A DNA stretch of 62,136 nucleotides from a virus. This document shows, piece after piece, positions 38,895 through 46,947 of this stretch. Under the pieces are notes generated by a model. That model was given only the letters and a program-made list of their open reading frames with translations. It was not told the DNA's origin and did not search any database. Numbering within the stretch: position 1 is the first letter of the stretch; the number at the start of each line of letters is the position of its first letter. The translations under genes and the position numbers were made by a program. The stretch spans positions 1 through 62,136 of IMG/VR virus record IMGVR_UViG_3300030090_003965; one strand, given 5' to 3'.

Positions 38895-39823
38895 GGTACG
38901 GCTCCAATAACAGAGGGTTGATCACGAAACACCGGATGTGTAAAGCCATCAAACTTTGACCGAGGCTTGCCTTGGCCTTGGCGTACTCGTTCGTATTTAT
39001 CCCATTCGCACAGGCTGTGCTCTATAGTACGCATGTCTATTTGTTTAACGGGGCATTTTCCCTTGCAGTAAAAAGTTGCTGCATACATAAGTTCTTGCAT
39101 TTCCTGATTAGCCTGTACGTCTTTTATTGATTTTTTTAATGGTCTGTTCTGTAAGCGGTTAAGACCACGCTTGGCTCCGGGACCGGCATTGGCCCAAGAA
39201 AATCTGTCCTGTGCGTGTTGCAACACAGGGGTGTAGTTAAGGTCGGTAACTACTTCGTAGGCCATAAAACCTCCACCACCCCATCCGGTAAAGGTACCCA
39301 GAACTTTGTGTAGGCTCTGTAAACTGTTAGAGATTTTTGCCACTTGTTCCAGAGAATCACGGGCCTCCCAAATGGGGGTTAAAAAGTAATCAGAAACTAC
39401 TTCCGATTTCTTTAGCTTTAGCCCCTGATTAGTAACAATGTAGGCTCCCGTAAAGGTAGGCCGCTTGTTTTGCAAACGGGTTTCTATTACAGCCTTGGTA
39501 TAGGCGGGATTCCAGTTTGTTACCCAACCGTGTTCTTCGGCAAAACCGGAAGTCCCCACACACCTAAACAAGCAGCAGTTAAAGATAATTTCTCCCCATG
39601 GACGGTCTTTGTTAGGTTCTGTCCAGTTTTTCCGCATCCATACGGTTACTCTGTCGTTTTCTCTAAAGGGGTTAGTAAACTTGTATTCCTGTAGTATGGG
39701 GTCTTGAGTCCATGGGGCAGCTTGTCCTGAGGCTCTTCGTTGATAAATGGCGTGTCGTTCGTTTATCCAGCCAAAAAACCTTTCTACGGCTTCGGGGTTA
39801 GCGTGAGCTGTACGGTGCCAGAT
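38891..39823 (-). CDS. 5-hmdU DNA kinase helical domain / aGPT-pyrophosphorylase family
   Basis: About 310 aa. The family motifs FFGWINERHAIYQRRASGQ, APWTQDPILQEYKFTNPFRE, NDRVTVWMRKNW, then FMAYEVVTDLNYT, ANAGPGAKRGLNRL and IEHSLCEWDKYERVRQGQGK are those of proteins of thymine-hypermodifying phages. The first 62 residues lie upstream of the first ATG (39637), which has no ribosome site. No ATG, GTG or TTG occurs in frame after the upstream stop. AAGGAG at 39829-39834 points to an ATC start at 39823. Function would be to act on 5-hydroxymethyluracil in phage DNA. It overlaps ThyA. Confidence 0.75.
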   Translation of the reverse strand: MWHRTAHANPEAVERFFGWINERHAIYQRRASGQAAPWTQDPILQEYKFTNPFRENDRVTVWMRKNWTEPNKDRPWGEIIFNCCLFRCVGTSGFAEEHGWVTNWNPAYTKAVIETRLQNKRPTFTGAYIVTNQGLKLKKSEVVSDYFLTPIWEARDSLEQVAKISNSLQSLHKVLGTFTGWGGGGFMAYEVVTDLNYTPVLQHAQDRFSWANAGPGAKRGLNRLQNRPLKKSIKDVQANQEMQELMYAATFYCKGKCPVKQIDMRTIEHSLCEWDKYERVRQGQGKPRSKFDGFTHPVFRDQPSVIGAVP

Positions 39824-39836
39824 AGTGGTCTCCTTA

Positions 39837-40154
39837 TTAAGAGTTTTCGCTAGAGGGAACCAACAGTTCTATTGCTCCTGCCTTTACGGCCAGCTTTATG
39901 TCGGTGCTGCCTCCGGGAGAAACAGTTAAACTTTTTAGTGCCGTGAGGGCTTGGCCTACGGTGTGGGCCTTCATTACCACCCGCATGTTGCGATACCTAT
40001 TAGTACCCTTACGAATAGGTGGTTCATCCATTAGCGATTTAATAATCACGTTGTGCTTAATATGCACCCTGCGCTGTTTAGGCTTTGATGGAGCGGGCTT
40101 TTCTGGTTCATCATAGGAAACAATTCCCCCAAAGGTGGGATCCGTTGTCGACAT
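39837..40154 (-). CDS. hypothetical protein
   Basis: 105 aa, basic middle (KPKQRRVHIKHNVIIKSL) and a helical end VMKAHTVGQALTALKSL ... IKLAVKAGAIEL. It is the start of the modification gene group. Function unknown. AGAGGTACTTACA precedes ATG. Confidence 0.55.
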   Translation of the reverse strand: MSTTDPTFGGIVSYDEPEKPAPSKPKQRRVHIKHNVIIKSLMDEPPIRKGTNRYRNMRVVMKAHTVGQALTALKSLTVSPGGSTDIKLAVKAGAIELLVPSSENS

Positions 40155-40184
40155 TGTAAGTACCTCTTTCTAGTGTGTGTTTTT

Positions 40185-40213
40185 GTACTACCTGTATTTT
40201 ACTAAAGGAACAA
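40185..40213 (-). promoter_or_regulatory. possible sigma70-like promoter
   Basis: TTGTTC, 17 bases, TAGTAC on the minus strand, 30 bases upstream of 39837-40154. Weak -10. Confidence 0.35.
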
Positions 40214-40228
40214 TAGAGAAACAATTCT

Positions 40229-41749
40229 TTACCCGTGCGGTATTGAATACCCCGCTGAATACATAGGGTGTATCAAGTGCAGAGCTTGTTTTGCCCGAGT
40301 TAGTCCTACGTAGAAAACTCGGGCTTCGTCATCTTTTTCGGTTTCGCTAAATCGCCACTGGCTGTTAGACCTACCCGTGGTATCGGTTAACAGTAGTACG
40401 TTTTCTGCCTGTGCGCCTTTGGCCCTGTGAATAGTTGAAATAGTTATTCTGGGGTCTTTGGTTAAGTCTTCTCCCTTGCGTAAACAAGCAGAAATGTAGC
40501 GTTTATCTCTGTTTGAAATCTTACCTAAAGCATCGTCCCATGGGGCTTCGGTTAGCAGGCCATAATCGGCTTGTAAGTCTTGTAGGCTGTAAAAGCCTTC
40601 TTCGTTAATGTTAGGTAAGGTTTTGTATCCGTACTGTATTTGTTTGTGTAGCAGCATTTGAGCATAGATCTTACGAACATCTTCCGTGGGTAATTTTCTA
40701 CCCTTACGGAGTTTTTCCCATAGAATAACCGCCTGTAGGGCTTTGCTGTCGCTACTGCGGCTAGACTCATACGTATACAAATGCCCTCGCTGCCTGACTT
40801 CTTCCTCTAACTGATTTGCCCCTTTTGTGGTGCGTGACAACAACAACCATGGGCCTTCTGTCAGGTCTACCTGTTCACTGTGGCGATGCCACTGTAGGGA
40901 ACCTTCATCATCTCTAGGGCTGAATTCTTTGTTATGCCTGTTAGTAATCTTTTGTATAAGACGCTGACTTATTCTATGGTGTTTGGCCGGTATGCGGTAA
41001 CTCTTTGTTAAAACACTAATGTTGCCCTGTAGCTGTAAAAACTTTTCTACATCGGCACCGGCCCAGCGGTAAATGGCTTGGTCATCATCTCCGGCAATAA
41101 ACACATACTGTGCCTTATTAGCCAGCAAGTAGACCATTTTCCACTGCAAAGCGGATAAGTCCTGTGCCTCATCTATAATAACTACCTCTAGCCTAGGGGC
41201 TAGGTCTGCGTTTATAAACTGCGCCAGCATGTCGGTGTAGTCTAGTAAGTGGTATGTGTTCTTGTAGTGACGTAGGCCACGGTCAACGTAGTCAACTAAA
41301 CGCCAGTCGGCCTTGTAGCGCACTCGACTAGAGTTATAGATATCACGCAAGGGAATTTGTGTAATACGAGCCATGTTTATTAGTTCTAGGAACTTATCGC
41401 CATAGCCAATGTCTTTAAAGGGACCTAGGTCGCTTTCTCTGGCAAAAAAGCTCCCTATCTTTAGCCACTTGCTTACCTCGTCGTAGTGTTTACGAGTCAT
41501 TATTTGGCTACGGGTTATACCTAGTTGGCTATAGGCCAGCGAATGCAGTGTACGAAAATAAGGTAAATCGTCTGCGGATAAATTAAACCTAGTCATAGCG
41601 CGGTGCTTGGCTTCTGTATTGGCTCTGCGGGTAAAGGCAAAGTATCCAATTAAACTGGGTGATACTCCTCGTTCTAAAAAACCTTCTACCGTGCGTATGC
41701 TGCTTTCTGTTTTTCCCGTTCCCGGAGGGCCTAGTATTATGTTCAGCAC
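40229..41749 (-). CDS. UvrD-like SF1 DNA helicase
   Basis: 506 aa from GTG 41749, which overlaps the primase TAG as TAGTG with AGGAA upstream; the longer ORF start lies inside the primase and is rejected. Motifs: I GPPGTGKTESS, Ia FTRRAN, II VVIIDEAQDL, III IAGDDDQAIYRWAG, IV LTKSYR, V ISTIHRAKGAQAENVLL, VI VFYVGLTRAKQAL. A full SF1A 3'-5' helicase of phage size. Likely unwinds at the replication fork. Confidence 0.92.
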   Translation of the reverse strand: MLNIILGPPGTGKTESSIRTVEGFLERGVSPSLIGYFAFTRRANTEAKHRAMTRFNLSADDLPYFRTLHSLAYSQLGITRSQIMTRKHYDEVSKWLKIGSFFARESDLGPFKDIGYGDKFLELINMARITQIPLRDIYNSSRVRYKADWRLVDYVDRGLRHYKNTYHLLDYTDMLAQFINADLAPRLEVVIIDEAQDLSALQWKMVYLLANKAQYVFIAGDDDQAIYRWAGADVEKFLQLQGNISVLTKSYRIPAKHHRISQRLIQKITNRHNKEFSPRDDEGSLQWHRHSEQVDLTEGPWLLLSRTTKGANQLEEEVRQRGHLYTYESSRSSDSKALQAVILWEKLRKGRKLPTEDVRKIYAQMLLHKQIQYGYKTLPNINEEGFYSLQDLQADYGLLTEAPWDDALGKISNRDKRYISACLRKGEDLTKDPRITISTIHRAKGAQAENVLLLTDTTGRSNSQWRFSETEKDDEARVFYVGLTRAKQALHLIHPMYSAGYSIPHG

Positions 41750-43275
41750 TAGAGTATTTCCTGTTCTCCGCTTAAGGGTGGTAGGTCTACGCTGATTTCT
41801 TCCTCGCCAAAGTAGGTTTGTGGCAGGCTCCAAACATGCACACCCTTACCTTTAACTCTCCAAAACGTTTTATCTGACTCTAAGTCTCTGAGTTTTAAGG
41901 TTATTTTGTTAGACGTATAGTGCGTAAAGTCGTTAACAGTTAAGTGCTTTCTAAGGTCTTTTACTTGAAAAAACACCTTGTTATCACACCACACAGAAAT
42001 GCCTTGCAGTATGTCCTCTTTTTCCGTGCCCCGTGCTCTTTCGGTACAGAAGCTATGGAGCAGGTCTTCAAACTCACCGGAAAGCGTTGCATCTGGCGGT
42101 ACCTCTACTATGGTTAAAGTGTCTAGTAGGGTTTGTATTCTGGTTTGCCACGCCCGTTGTGTAATTGTAGCGGGAAACTTGTTTATTTGCGAAACGCAGT
42201 CTTTTTGAAATTGCGGCTGACTAATGAGCCCTTGCGTAGACAGTTCCACCCGTTGTTCGTCTACGTTTAGTATCCAAATAGGGGGGTCGCCGTCTATTTT
42301 AGTAAGACTACTCAGCTCATGTGAAATCCCCGCAGGCCCTACGCCGTACTTTCGAGTCTTACACACCTCTTTGTTACAAAAAGGCTTTATGGGCTGGTCT
42401 TCACACTTGTAAAAGTAGTCCTTTTTATGTAGCTGTTTTATAACAGTACCCACTTCCGAATGGCTCAAGGGCGGTACTAGGTGATCTACGTTGTATTTTT
42501 GAACAAGGTTTTCCCAGTTATCGGCGTTAAACAGGCGAGCATACACCCCAAGATTAAACAACGCATTGTTACGGCTGCCTTCGGTAAAGCCTTGTCGGCA
42601 CAAGTGCTGCAAGCACGGAGGGCCTTCTTTTAGAACGGTTTCTTTAGTACCAAAGTTAACGTCTAGCTTTGCAAAAGCTCCGGCAGTTAAGGCACGTTTT
42701 TTAGCGTAAGCAATAAAGGCTTCTGTGGTAAGGCTTTCGCCTTTAGTGTCAAAGGCGTAGCGCACGGTGCGGTCACCGGACTGGTACGGCATGTTTAAAA
42801 AGTTACCGGTATCTCCGCGGTCAACCAGTATGGTCGTTTGTTTGGGAAAAATCTCTGTGTCTGCATAGCCCAGCGCAGCAGCAAGATTGGTCATCTTCCG
42901 TTGCATGTCAGCGGCAGGAATATACTGTTTAACAAATAACCAGATATGTGCCCCGCCCGACTTACTACGCCCCACAATGGCGGGAATTTTGTTTTCTCTC
43001 AGCTTTTTAACTAATAGCTTATGGTCGGTGTCGTAGCTGTCAACATCTATTGCTCCCCACTTACAGGTGTTGTCGCTGCGTATAGGAATAATTCCCAGCC
43101 CTATACCACCTTGTAAGTGTTCTACCCAGTGTTCTAGTGTAGGGGGTTGGCGTAAGACTTTGGCTTGTCCTTGTTTTTTACCGTCTGATCGCTGTTCACC
43201 GTTTACTTGGTACGTTCCATGAGCTATGTCGCTTCCAGAAAAGAGCTCTAAAAACTCTTTAGCTAATTCCTGCAT
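41749..43275 (-). CDS. archaeo-eukaryotic-type primase
   Basis: 508 aa. Residues 30-185: LGIIPIRSDNTCKWGAIDVDSYD (DxD metal site), GRSKSGGAHIWLFVK and GNFLNMPYQSGDRTVRYAF match the AEP primase of phage/TOTE type. A middle region follows with CLQHLCRQGFTEGSRNNALFNLGVYARL (PriCT-like), and a C-terminal unknown domain including a Cys-pair region (CNKEVCKTRKYGVG). No helicase domain is fused. It makes primers for DNA polymerase A. Confidence 0.8.
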   Translation of the reverse strand: MQELAKEFLELFSGSDIAHGTYQVNGEQRSDGKKQGQAKVLRQPPTLEHWVEHLQGGIGLGIIPIRSDNTCKWGAIDVDSYDTDHKLLVKKLRENKIPAIVGRSKSGGAHIWLFVKQYIPAADMQRKMTNLAAALGYADTEIFPKQTTILVDRGDTGNFLNMPYQSGDRTVRYAFDTKGESLTTEAFIAYAKKRALTAGAFAKLDVNFGTKETVLKEGPPCLQHLCRQGFTEGSRNNALFNLGVYARLFNADNWENLVQKYNVDHLVPPLSHSEVGTVIKQLHKKDYFYKCEDQPIKPFCNKEVCKTRKYGVGPAGISHELSSLTKIDGDPPIWILNVDEQRVELSTQGLISQPQFQKDCVSQINKFPATITQRAWQTRIQTLLDTLTIVEVPPDATLSGEFEDLLHSFCTERARGTEKEDILQGISVWCDNKVFFQVKDLRKHLTVNDFTHYTSNKITLKLRDLESDKTFWRVKGKGVHVWSLPQTYFGEEEISVDLPPLSGEQEIL

Positions 43276-43284
43276 ACGGTACCC

Positions 43285-43500
43285 CTAGCTGGTTCTCCAA
43301 ATACGTATTCCGTTTTCTACTTTTCGTGAAGTAACCCCCCAGCCTTTTTCTTTCATTAACTTATATACATACGTAGCTTTACCGGTGTTTTTTACCAGTA
43401 TTGAGTCCCCTACTTCTGCCTTTGATAAGCGTTCGTACTTACTACGACGAACGACATGGCTACCTTTTGGGGGAATAGGGATATTTTTTTGAATTCTCAT
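43285..43500 (-). CDS. VGDSFF-family protein (short)
   Basis: 71 aa. MRIQKNIPIPPKGSH ... LSKAEVGDSILVKNTGKATY ... VENGIRIWRTS. The shortest of three paralogues; it keeps the IPxP start, VGDS and GxRxWR end. Located one gene upstream of the primase. Function unknown. The 126 bases to the next gene (43501-43626) hold nothing I recognise. Confidence 0.65.
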   Translation of the reverse strand: MRIQKNIPIPPKGSHVVRRSKYERLSKAEVGDSILVKNTGKATYVYKLMKEKGWGVTSRKVENGIRIWRTS

Positions 43501-43626
43501 TGTTGTTCTCCTAGAACCTGTTACTAAAGCGGAATGAACACGCTCCTCGGACCCATCATCACGAAGAACGTGCCCACCCCTGCACAGTGGTCTATTAACC
43601 GCTAAGGCTAATAAAGCTGTGTTAAG

Positions 43627-44436
43627 TCAAATAATAGACTCCTCATCAGGGGTTTGTTTTGCCCCAGATTCGTTCTGTTCTGCTCTTACCTGTACCTCAC
43701 CTGCCTTTATACTACGGGCAAAGGCCACAGCTGACTCAAACCATTCCTTACCTTCCGGTGTTTCTAGGTTAAGGCTGCTTTCGCGGGTAATTTCCCAACC
43801 AAACCAGCTACCTTTGTCGTTGCGTTCCTCAACGGTAGCTAACCGGTATACCTGTGACATCATAGGCAGCGTGTATATACCATTAGCCCCTTTAGCAGTT
43901 AAGGACTGCATCTGTGTTAACCACTTACGTGATTTTTTCAGCTGCGTACTGGTCATGGGGACCATTGCGCGTTGTAACCCCTGTGTGGGATGCACATACA
44001 GTACAAAGAACTGTGCTGTGTTGGCCAACAGATTACCGCTTGGTAATATGTCTTCACCACGCTCGTTGCGTACAACGCTGTTGACTATGGGGTCAGTTGT
44101 TTCGTAACTGGCCACGTAGCCCCCGCCCTTTTCTCTAGGGGTCCATTCTACAAAACGCCTGTTGTAGTGTGCGGGTATGACCTGTATGCCAACGTCCCCG
44201 TCATATACTTCGTTCAGTACAGTGTTGTAGAGCATTCCTGCTTCGGCACCGTCTATGTATGCCCCGTCTCGCTTATTGACCTGTGGACTAAGCTGCGCAA
44301 GTATGCGTAAAAAAGGTATAGCTAAGTCATCGGTTTGGACTTCGCTAAAGCCTTCGGCAGCAAATTCTTCCAGTTCTTTATAAACGGCGATCTGATTTTT
44401 AGTCTCATCGACTTCGGCAAGTGCTTTACTAGCCAT
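43627..44436 (-). CDS. putative ssDNA-binding protein
   Basis: 269 aa. TDDLAIPFLRILAQLSPQVNKRDGAYI, GIQVIPAHYNRRFVEW and the acidic C-terminus (ESGAKQTPDEESII) fit the marine podovirus ssDNA-binding (gp2.5-like) pattern: a beta-barrel body and an acidic tail for partner binding. It lies with primase, helicase and polymerase. Assignment by pattern and context. Confidence 0.6.
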   Translation of the reverse strand: MASKALAEVDETKNQIAVYKELEEFAAEGFSEVQTDDLAIPFLRILAQLSPQVNKRDGAYIDGAEAGMLYNTVLNEVYDGDVGIQVIPAHYNRRFVEWTPREKGGGYVASYETTDPIVNSVVRNERGEDILPSGNLLANTAQFFVLYVHPTQGLQRAMVPMTSTQLKKSRKWLTQMQSLTAKGANGIYTLPMMSQVYRLATVEERNDKGSWFGWEITRESSLNLETPEGKEWFESAVAFARSIKAGEVQVRAEQNESGAKQTPDEESII

Positions 44437-44439
44437 GTA

Positions 44440-44994
44440 TCACCTCTTTGGTTTTATGATCTTAGCCTGTTCGCCAATGTACAGGCTAAATAAATCAGAC
44501 GGGAGCTTGTTACCGGCTTCCACCTGCTCTCGGGCAAACGCTTTAAGCGTCATTGGCTCTACCCACTTACGGGCTGCTGGTTGAAACTGGCGTTCTTCCA
44601 GTTCATCCATTATTTGCTTGGCACTGTCCTCTTGTCCTCGTGCAAAGCTCAAGCTGATTTGGTTTTTAATTAGGTCGCCAAAACCGTTGTCAATAAGCCA
44701 AGAAAAGGCTTCTTCTTGGTTCTTTTTAGTAATACTGGCACCATAGTAGTTCTTAACTGAAATCTGACTACCATCTTCCATTTTAAATTCCCGTATGCCG
44801 TATTCCAACATGGCTGCGGGTAATTTATCTTCGGCTATTTCTCTTAAGTCACGCTTGGCTTGCTTTAGTTCTTCTTCTATGTCTTGTACGCGTCGCTCTA
44901 GTACTAATTGGGTTTGTGCCAGTTTGCCTACGCGGCTTAAGCCTTCTTCGTCTACGGTGCTGAGTTCGTTAGCTACTTCTTCAAAGCTGGTCAT
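44440..44994 (-). CDS. replication-region hypothetical protein
   Basis: 184 aa. The N-terminal coiled coil (residues 20-55, ERRVQDIEEELKQAKRDLRE) is followed by a folded domain (GIREFKMEDGSQISVKNYYGASITKKNQEEAFSWLIDNGFGDLI). This family usually sits next to phage SSB proteins, as here (3 bases apart). Probable accessory to DNA binding or recombination. Confidence 0.6.
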   Translation of the reverse strand: MTSFEEVANELSTVDEEGLSRVGKLAQTQLVLERRVQDIEEELKQAKRDLREIAEDKLPAAMLEYGIREFKMEDGSQISVKNYYGASITKKNQEEAFSWLIDNGFGDLIKNQISLSFARGQEDSAKQIMDELEERQFQPAARKWVEPMTLKAFAREQVEAGNKLPSDLFSLYIGEQAKIIKPKR

Positions 44995-45313
44995 TTGTGG
45001 GGCCTCGTGTTGAAAGGTCTACCTGTAAGGGAAAGTACTGCCGTTCTAGCCTGTCCCATTTAAGTAACTGGTAACGGCCTCGGTTAAACTTTGCAGCTAA
45101 AGAAGCCGCTATGGCTACCCCAGCGGGGTCGCCGCCGAGGAGTAGGTAGTCATCGTCGGTGAACTTAGAAAGCACACTAGCCATACGCCTTACAGTAGGC
45201 GCAGTACTAAAACTTACCTGCTCTTTTGCAGGTAATAGGATTTCTAAATTACCAAAAGTGGCTGCGTCGGTAATATCTCTACCACGCATTTCTTGTATTA
45301 TGTATACCGTCAT
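44981..45313 (-). CDS. conserved phage hypothetical protein
   Basis: 110 aa. VYIIQEMRGRDITDAATFGNLEILLP and DDDYLLLGGDPAGVAIAASLAAKFNRGRYQLLKWDRLERQYFPL match a common phage protein of unknown role. Overlaps the next gene by 14 bases. Confidence 0.65.
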   Translation of the reverse strand: MTVYIIQEMRGRDITDAATFGNLEILLPAKEQVSFSTAPTVRRMASVLSKFTDDDYLLLGGDPAGVAIAASLAAKFNRGRYQLLKWDRLERQYFPLQVDLSTRGPTNDQL

Positions 45314-45341
45314 GGCTTTCTCCCCATGCTGCTAATTAAAT

Positions 45342-45370
45342 ACTATAAAACTTACTTACCTGACTAGCAA
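45342..45370 (-). promoter_or_regulatory. promoter of the same family
   Basis: TTGCTA, 17 bases, TATAGT. The first half of the spacer (GTCAGGTAAGTA) is identical to that of the 27628 promoter. It would start the SSB-primase-polymerase transcript. Confidence 0.6.
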
Positions 45371-45373
45371 CCG

Positions 45374-46660
45374 TTAAAATAAAGCCCCCTGTTCCAACAC
45401 AGGTTGCTCTGTGGAAATACCAAAGAATTCAAGGTTTTTGGCGCAGTTTTCTTTTACCTTGGCACTCGGTGTACCAACACGGCACGGTTCTAAACTGGTT
45501 ACTAATTCTGCATACTGGTTAGCTACGTGGTGTTGGTCAAACCTAGGTAAAAGGGCTTTGTTGGCTCTTTGTATACGGTTCCACTGGTCTTGGTCATGCA
45601 GGGCGTTGTCTATTATCTGAGCAAATTCCTTTTCCGTGGCTGTGTGGGGAATTTCAATGTAGTTTTTATCCTTCAAAAACACCTTACTTCCAGCCATGCC
45701 TAGGTCAGTAGCTACGGGCACCGCGCCTTGAATAATGGCTTCTACAGTGGTGCGGTTAAAGTGAGCTCCATAGCCTGAGTACTTAAGCGACCAACTGGGG
45801 TCTATCTGTAGTTTTACATCCTGTAGTAACTGGTGAACGGTACTATTGGGTATTACACCTTTGTATAACATACCGCTATTTAAGGCCGCGTCCCAGATGC
45901 GTTCACCGTTTTCGTTGTAGTACTGGGGTTTGCATTTATCTATACTGGTCATATAGCGGTATTCAATGCCTGCGCCACCTATTAGTTTTTGTTCTTGGTT
46001 CTGCATGTGGGGTATGGCCTTTACTAAGGTGTGCATACGCTTCCATGCCTTAAATATCTGCACCGCAGCAAACCCCGACCGCTGGTAAAAGGGTCTGTTT
46101 TCGGTGTTGGGTTCTATGTGAAAGGGGTTTAAGATCATAGTACGTGGAATATCTAGGCATTCAGCGGAGTTGTAGGCGGCTTCGTGTACGCACACAGCGG
46201 CCCAGAACTGGTCGGAAACATGCAACAGATGTGGATACAGCTTGGGTAGGTTGCCGTCGTGAATAATGGCAATGTTTTTAGCCCCGTGGTCGTAAAGGTC
46301 TAACCAAGTGGATATGTTTTTATTGTCTTTGTTCAGTGTAGGCACAGGAATATGCCACAGTATGGCGTCGTAAGTGGCGCATTCTTCTTTAAACTGTTTT
46401 CTGGCTGCGTCGTTTAAATAAGGTACCTTGGGTAAACCTGCCCAGCCCCTAGCCTGATGGTGTTTGTATCCCGTGCCGTATATACGGTATTCTTCAATGT
46501 CTTTTATGTTTTGCTTACGTATTGTTACCTGTTTTTTAGGTACTAGCTGTACGAAGTCTACCTCGTGGCCGTTTAGTTTCAGGCCCATTGCAAGGTGTTC
46601 GGCGTGGTTGATTATGCCGCCGTAGTCCTGTATCTGGTACAAAACCATTCTAAACTTCAT
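45374..46660 (-). CDS. GT-B fold glycosyltransferase
   Basis: 428 aa. YQIQDYGGIINHAEHLAMGLKLNGHEV is the N-terminal glycine loop; IAIIHDGNLPKLYPHL the linker; KAWKRMHTLVKAIPHM and the donor-site region NRTTVEAIIQGAVPVATDLGMAGS (E-x7 type) the C-terminal domain. A GT4-like retaining enzyme. Sugar acceptor unknown: it may add sugar to modified DNA bases, given the predicted hydroxymethyluracil genes nearby, or to a virion protein or host surface. Transcribed from the element B promoter. Confidence 0.78.
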   Translation of the reverse strand: MKFRMVLYQIQDYGGIINHAEHLAMGLKLNGHEVDFVQLVPKKQVTIRKQNIKDIEEYRIYGTGYKHHQARGWAGLPKVPYLNDAARKQFKEECATYDAILWHIPVPTLNKDNKNISTWLDLYDHGAKNIAIIHDGNLPKLYPHLLHVSDQFWAAVCVHEAAYNSAECLDIPRTMILNPFHIEPNTENRPFYQRSGFAAVQIFKAWKRMHTLVKAIPHMQNQEQKLIGGAGIEYRYMTSIDKCKPQYYNENGERIWDAALNSGMLYKGVIPNSTVHQLLQDVKLQIDPSWSLKYSGYGAHFNRTTVEAIIQGAVPVATDLGMAGSKVFLKDKNYIEIPHTATEKEFAQIIDNALHDQDQWNRIQRANKALLPRFDQHHVANQYAELVTSLEPCRVGTPSAKVKENCAKNLEFFGISTEQPVLEQGALF

Positions 46661-46778
46661 TTAAGCTCCTTAGGGGTAACTTTTTATAATAGTAGTGCTA
46701 TTAACCAAATGGGCTTTTGAAAGTACAGCTATTTTTTGTCCTTCGCGTAGCGGAAAAGGTTCACTAATGTATAGTCAT

Positions 46779-46846
46779 ATATTGTATATCGGGCAGTTGG
46801 TGATTTCAACAACGTCGTTTCGTCCGATATACCATCTATATACAAA
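46779..46846 (-). promoter_or_regulatory. two-box regulatory element, copy B, with promoter
   Basis: Box 1 (46779-46792) and box 2 (46827-46846) are identical to those of copy A, with the same 48-base offset. On the minus strand TTGAAA (46804-46809), 17 bases, TACAAT (46781-46786) is a good sigma70 promoter for the glycosyltransferase gene. Box 2 lies at about -53 to -72. GTATATCGG / CCGATATAC also form an inverted repeat. It sits in the only divergent intergenic region, 46661-46947. Confidence 0.65.
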
Positions 46847-46947
46847 CTTACCTCCCTATTGTCTACCTAAAAGGGGGGTAAAAAGTGTGTTTTTCCCTTA
46901 ATGCCTTGGTAAAATAAAGTTATACACCTTGGTAGAAAGTAAAGGTT

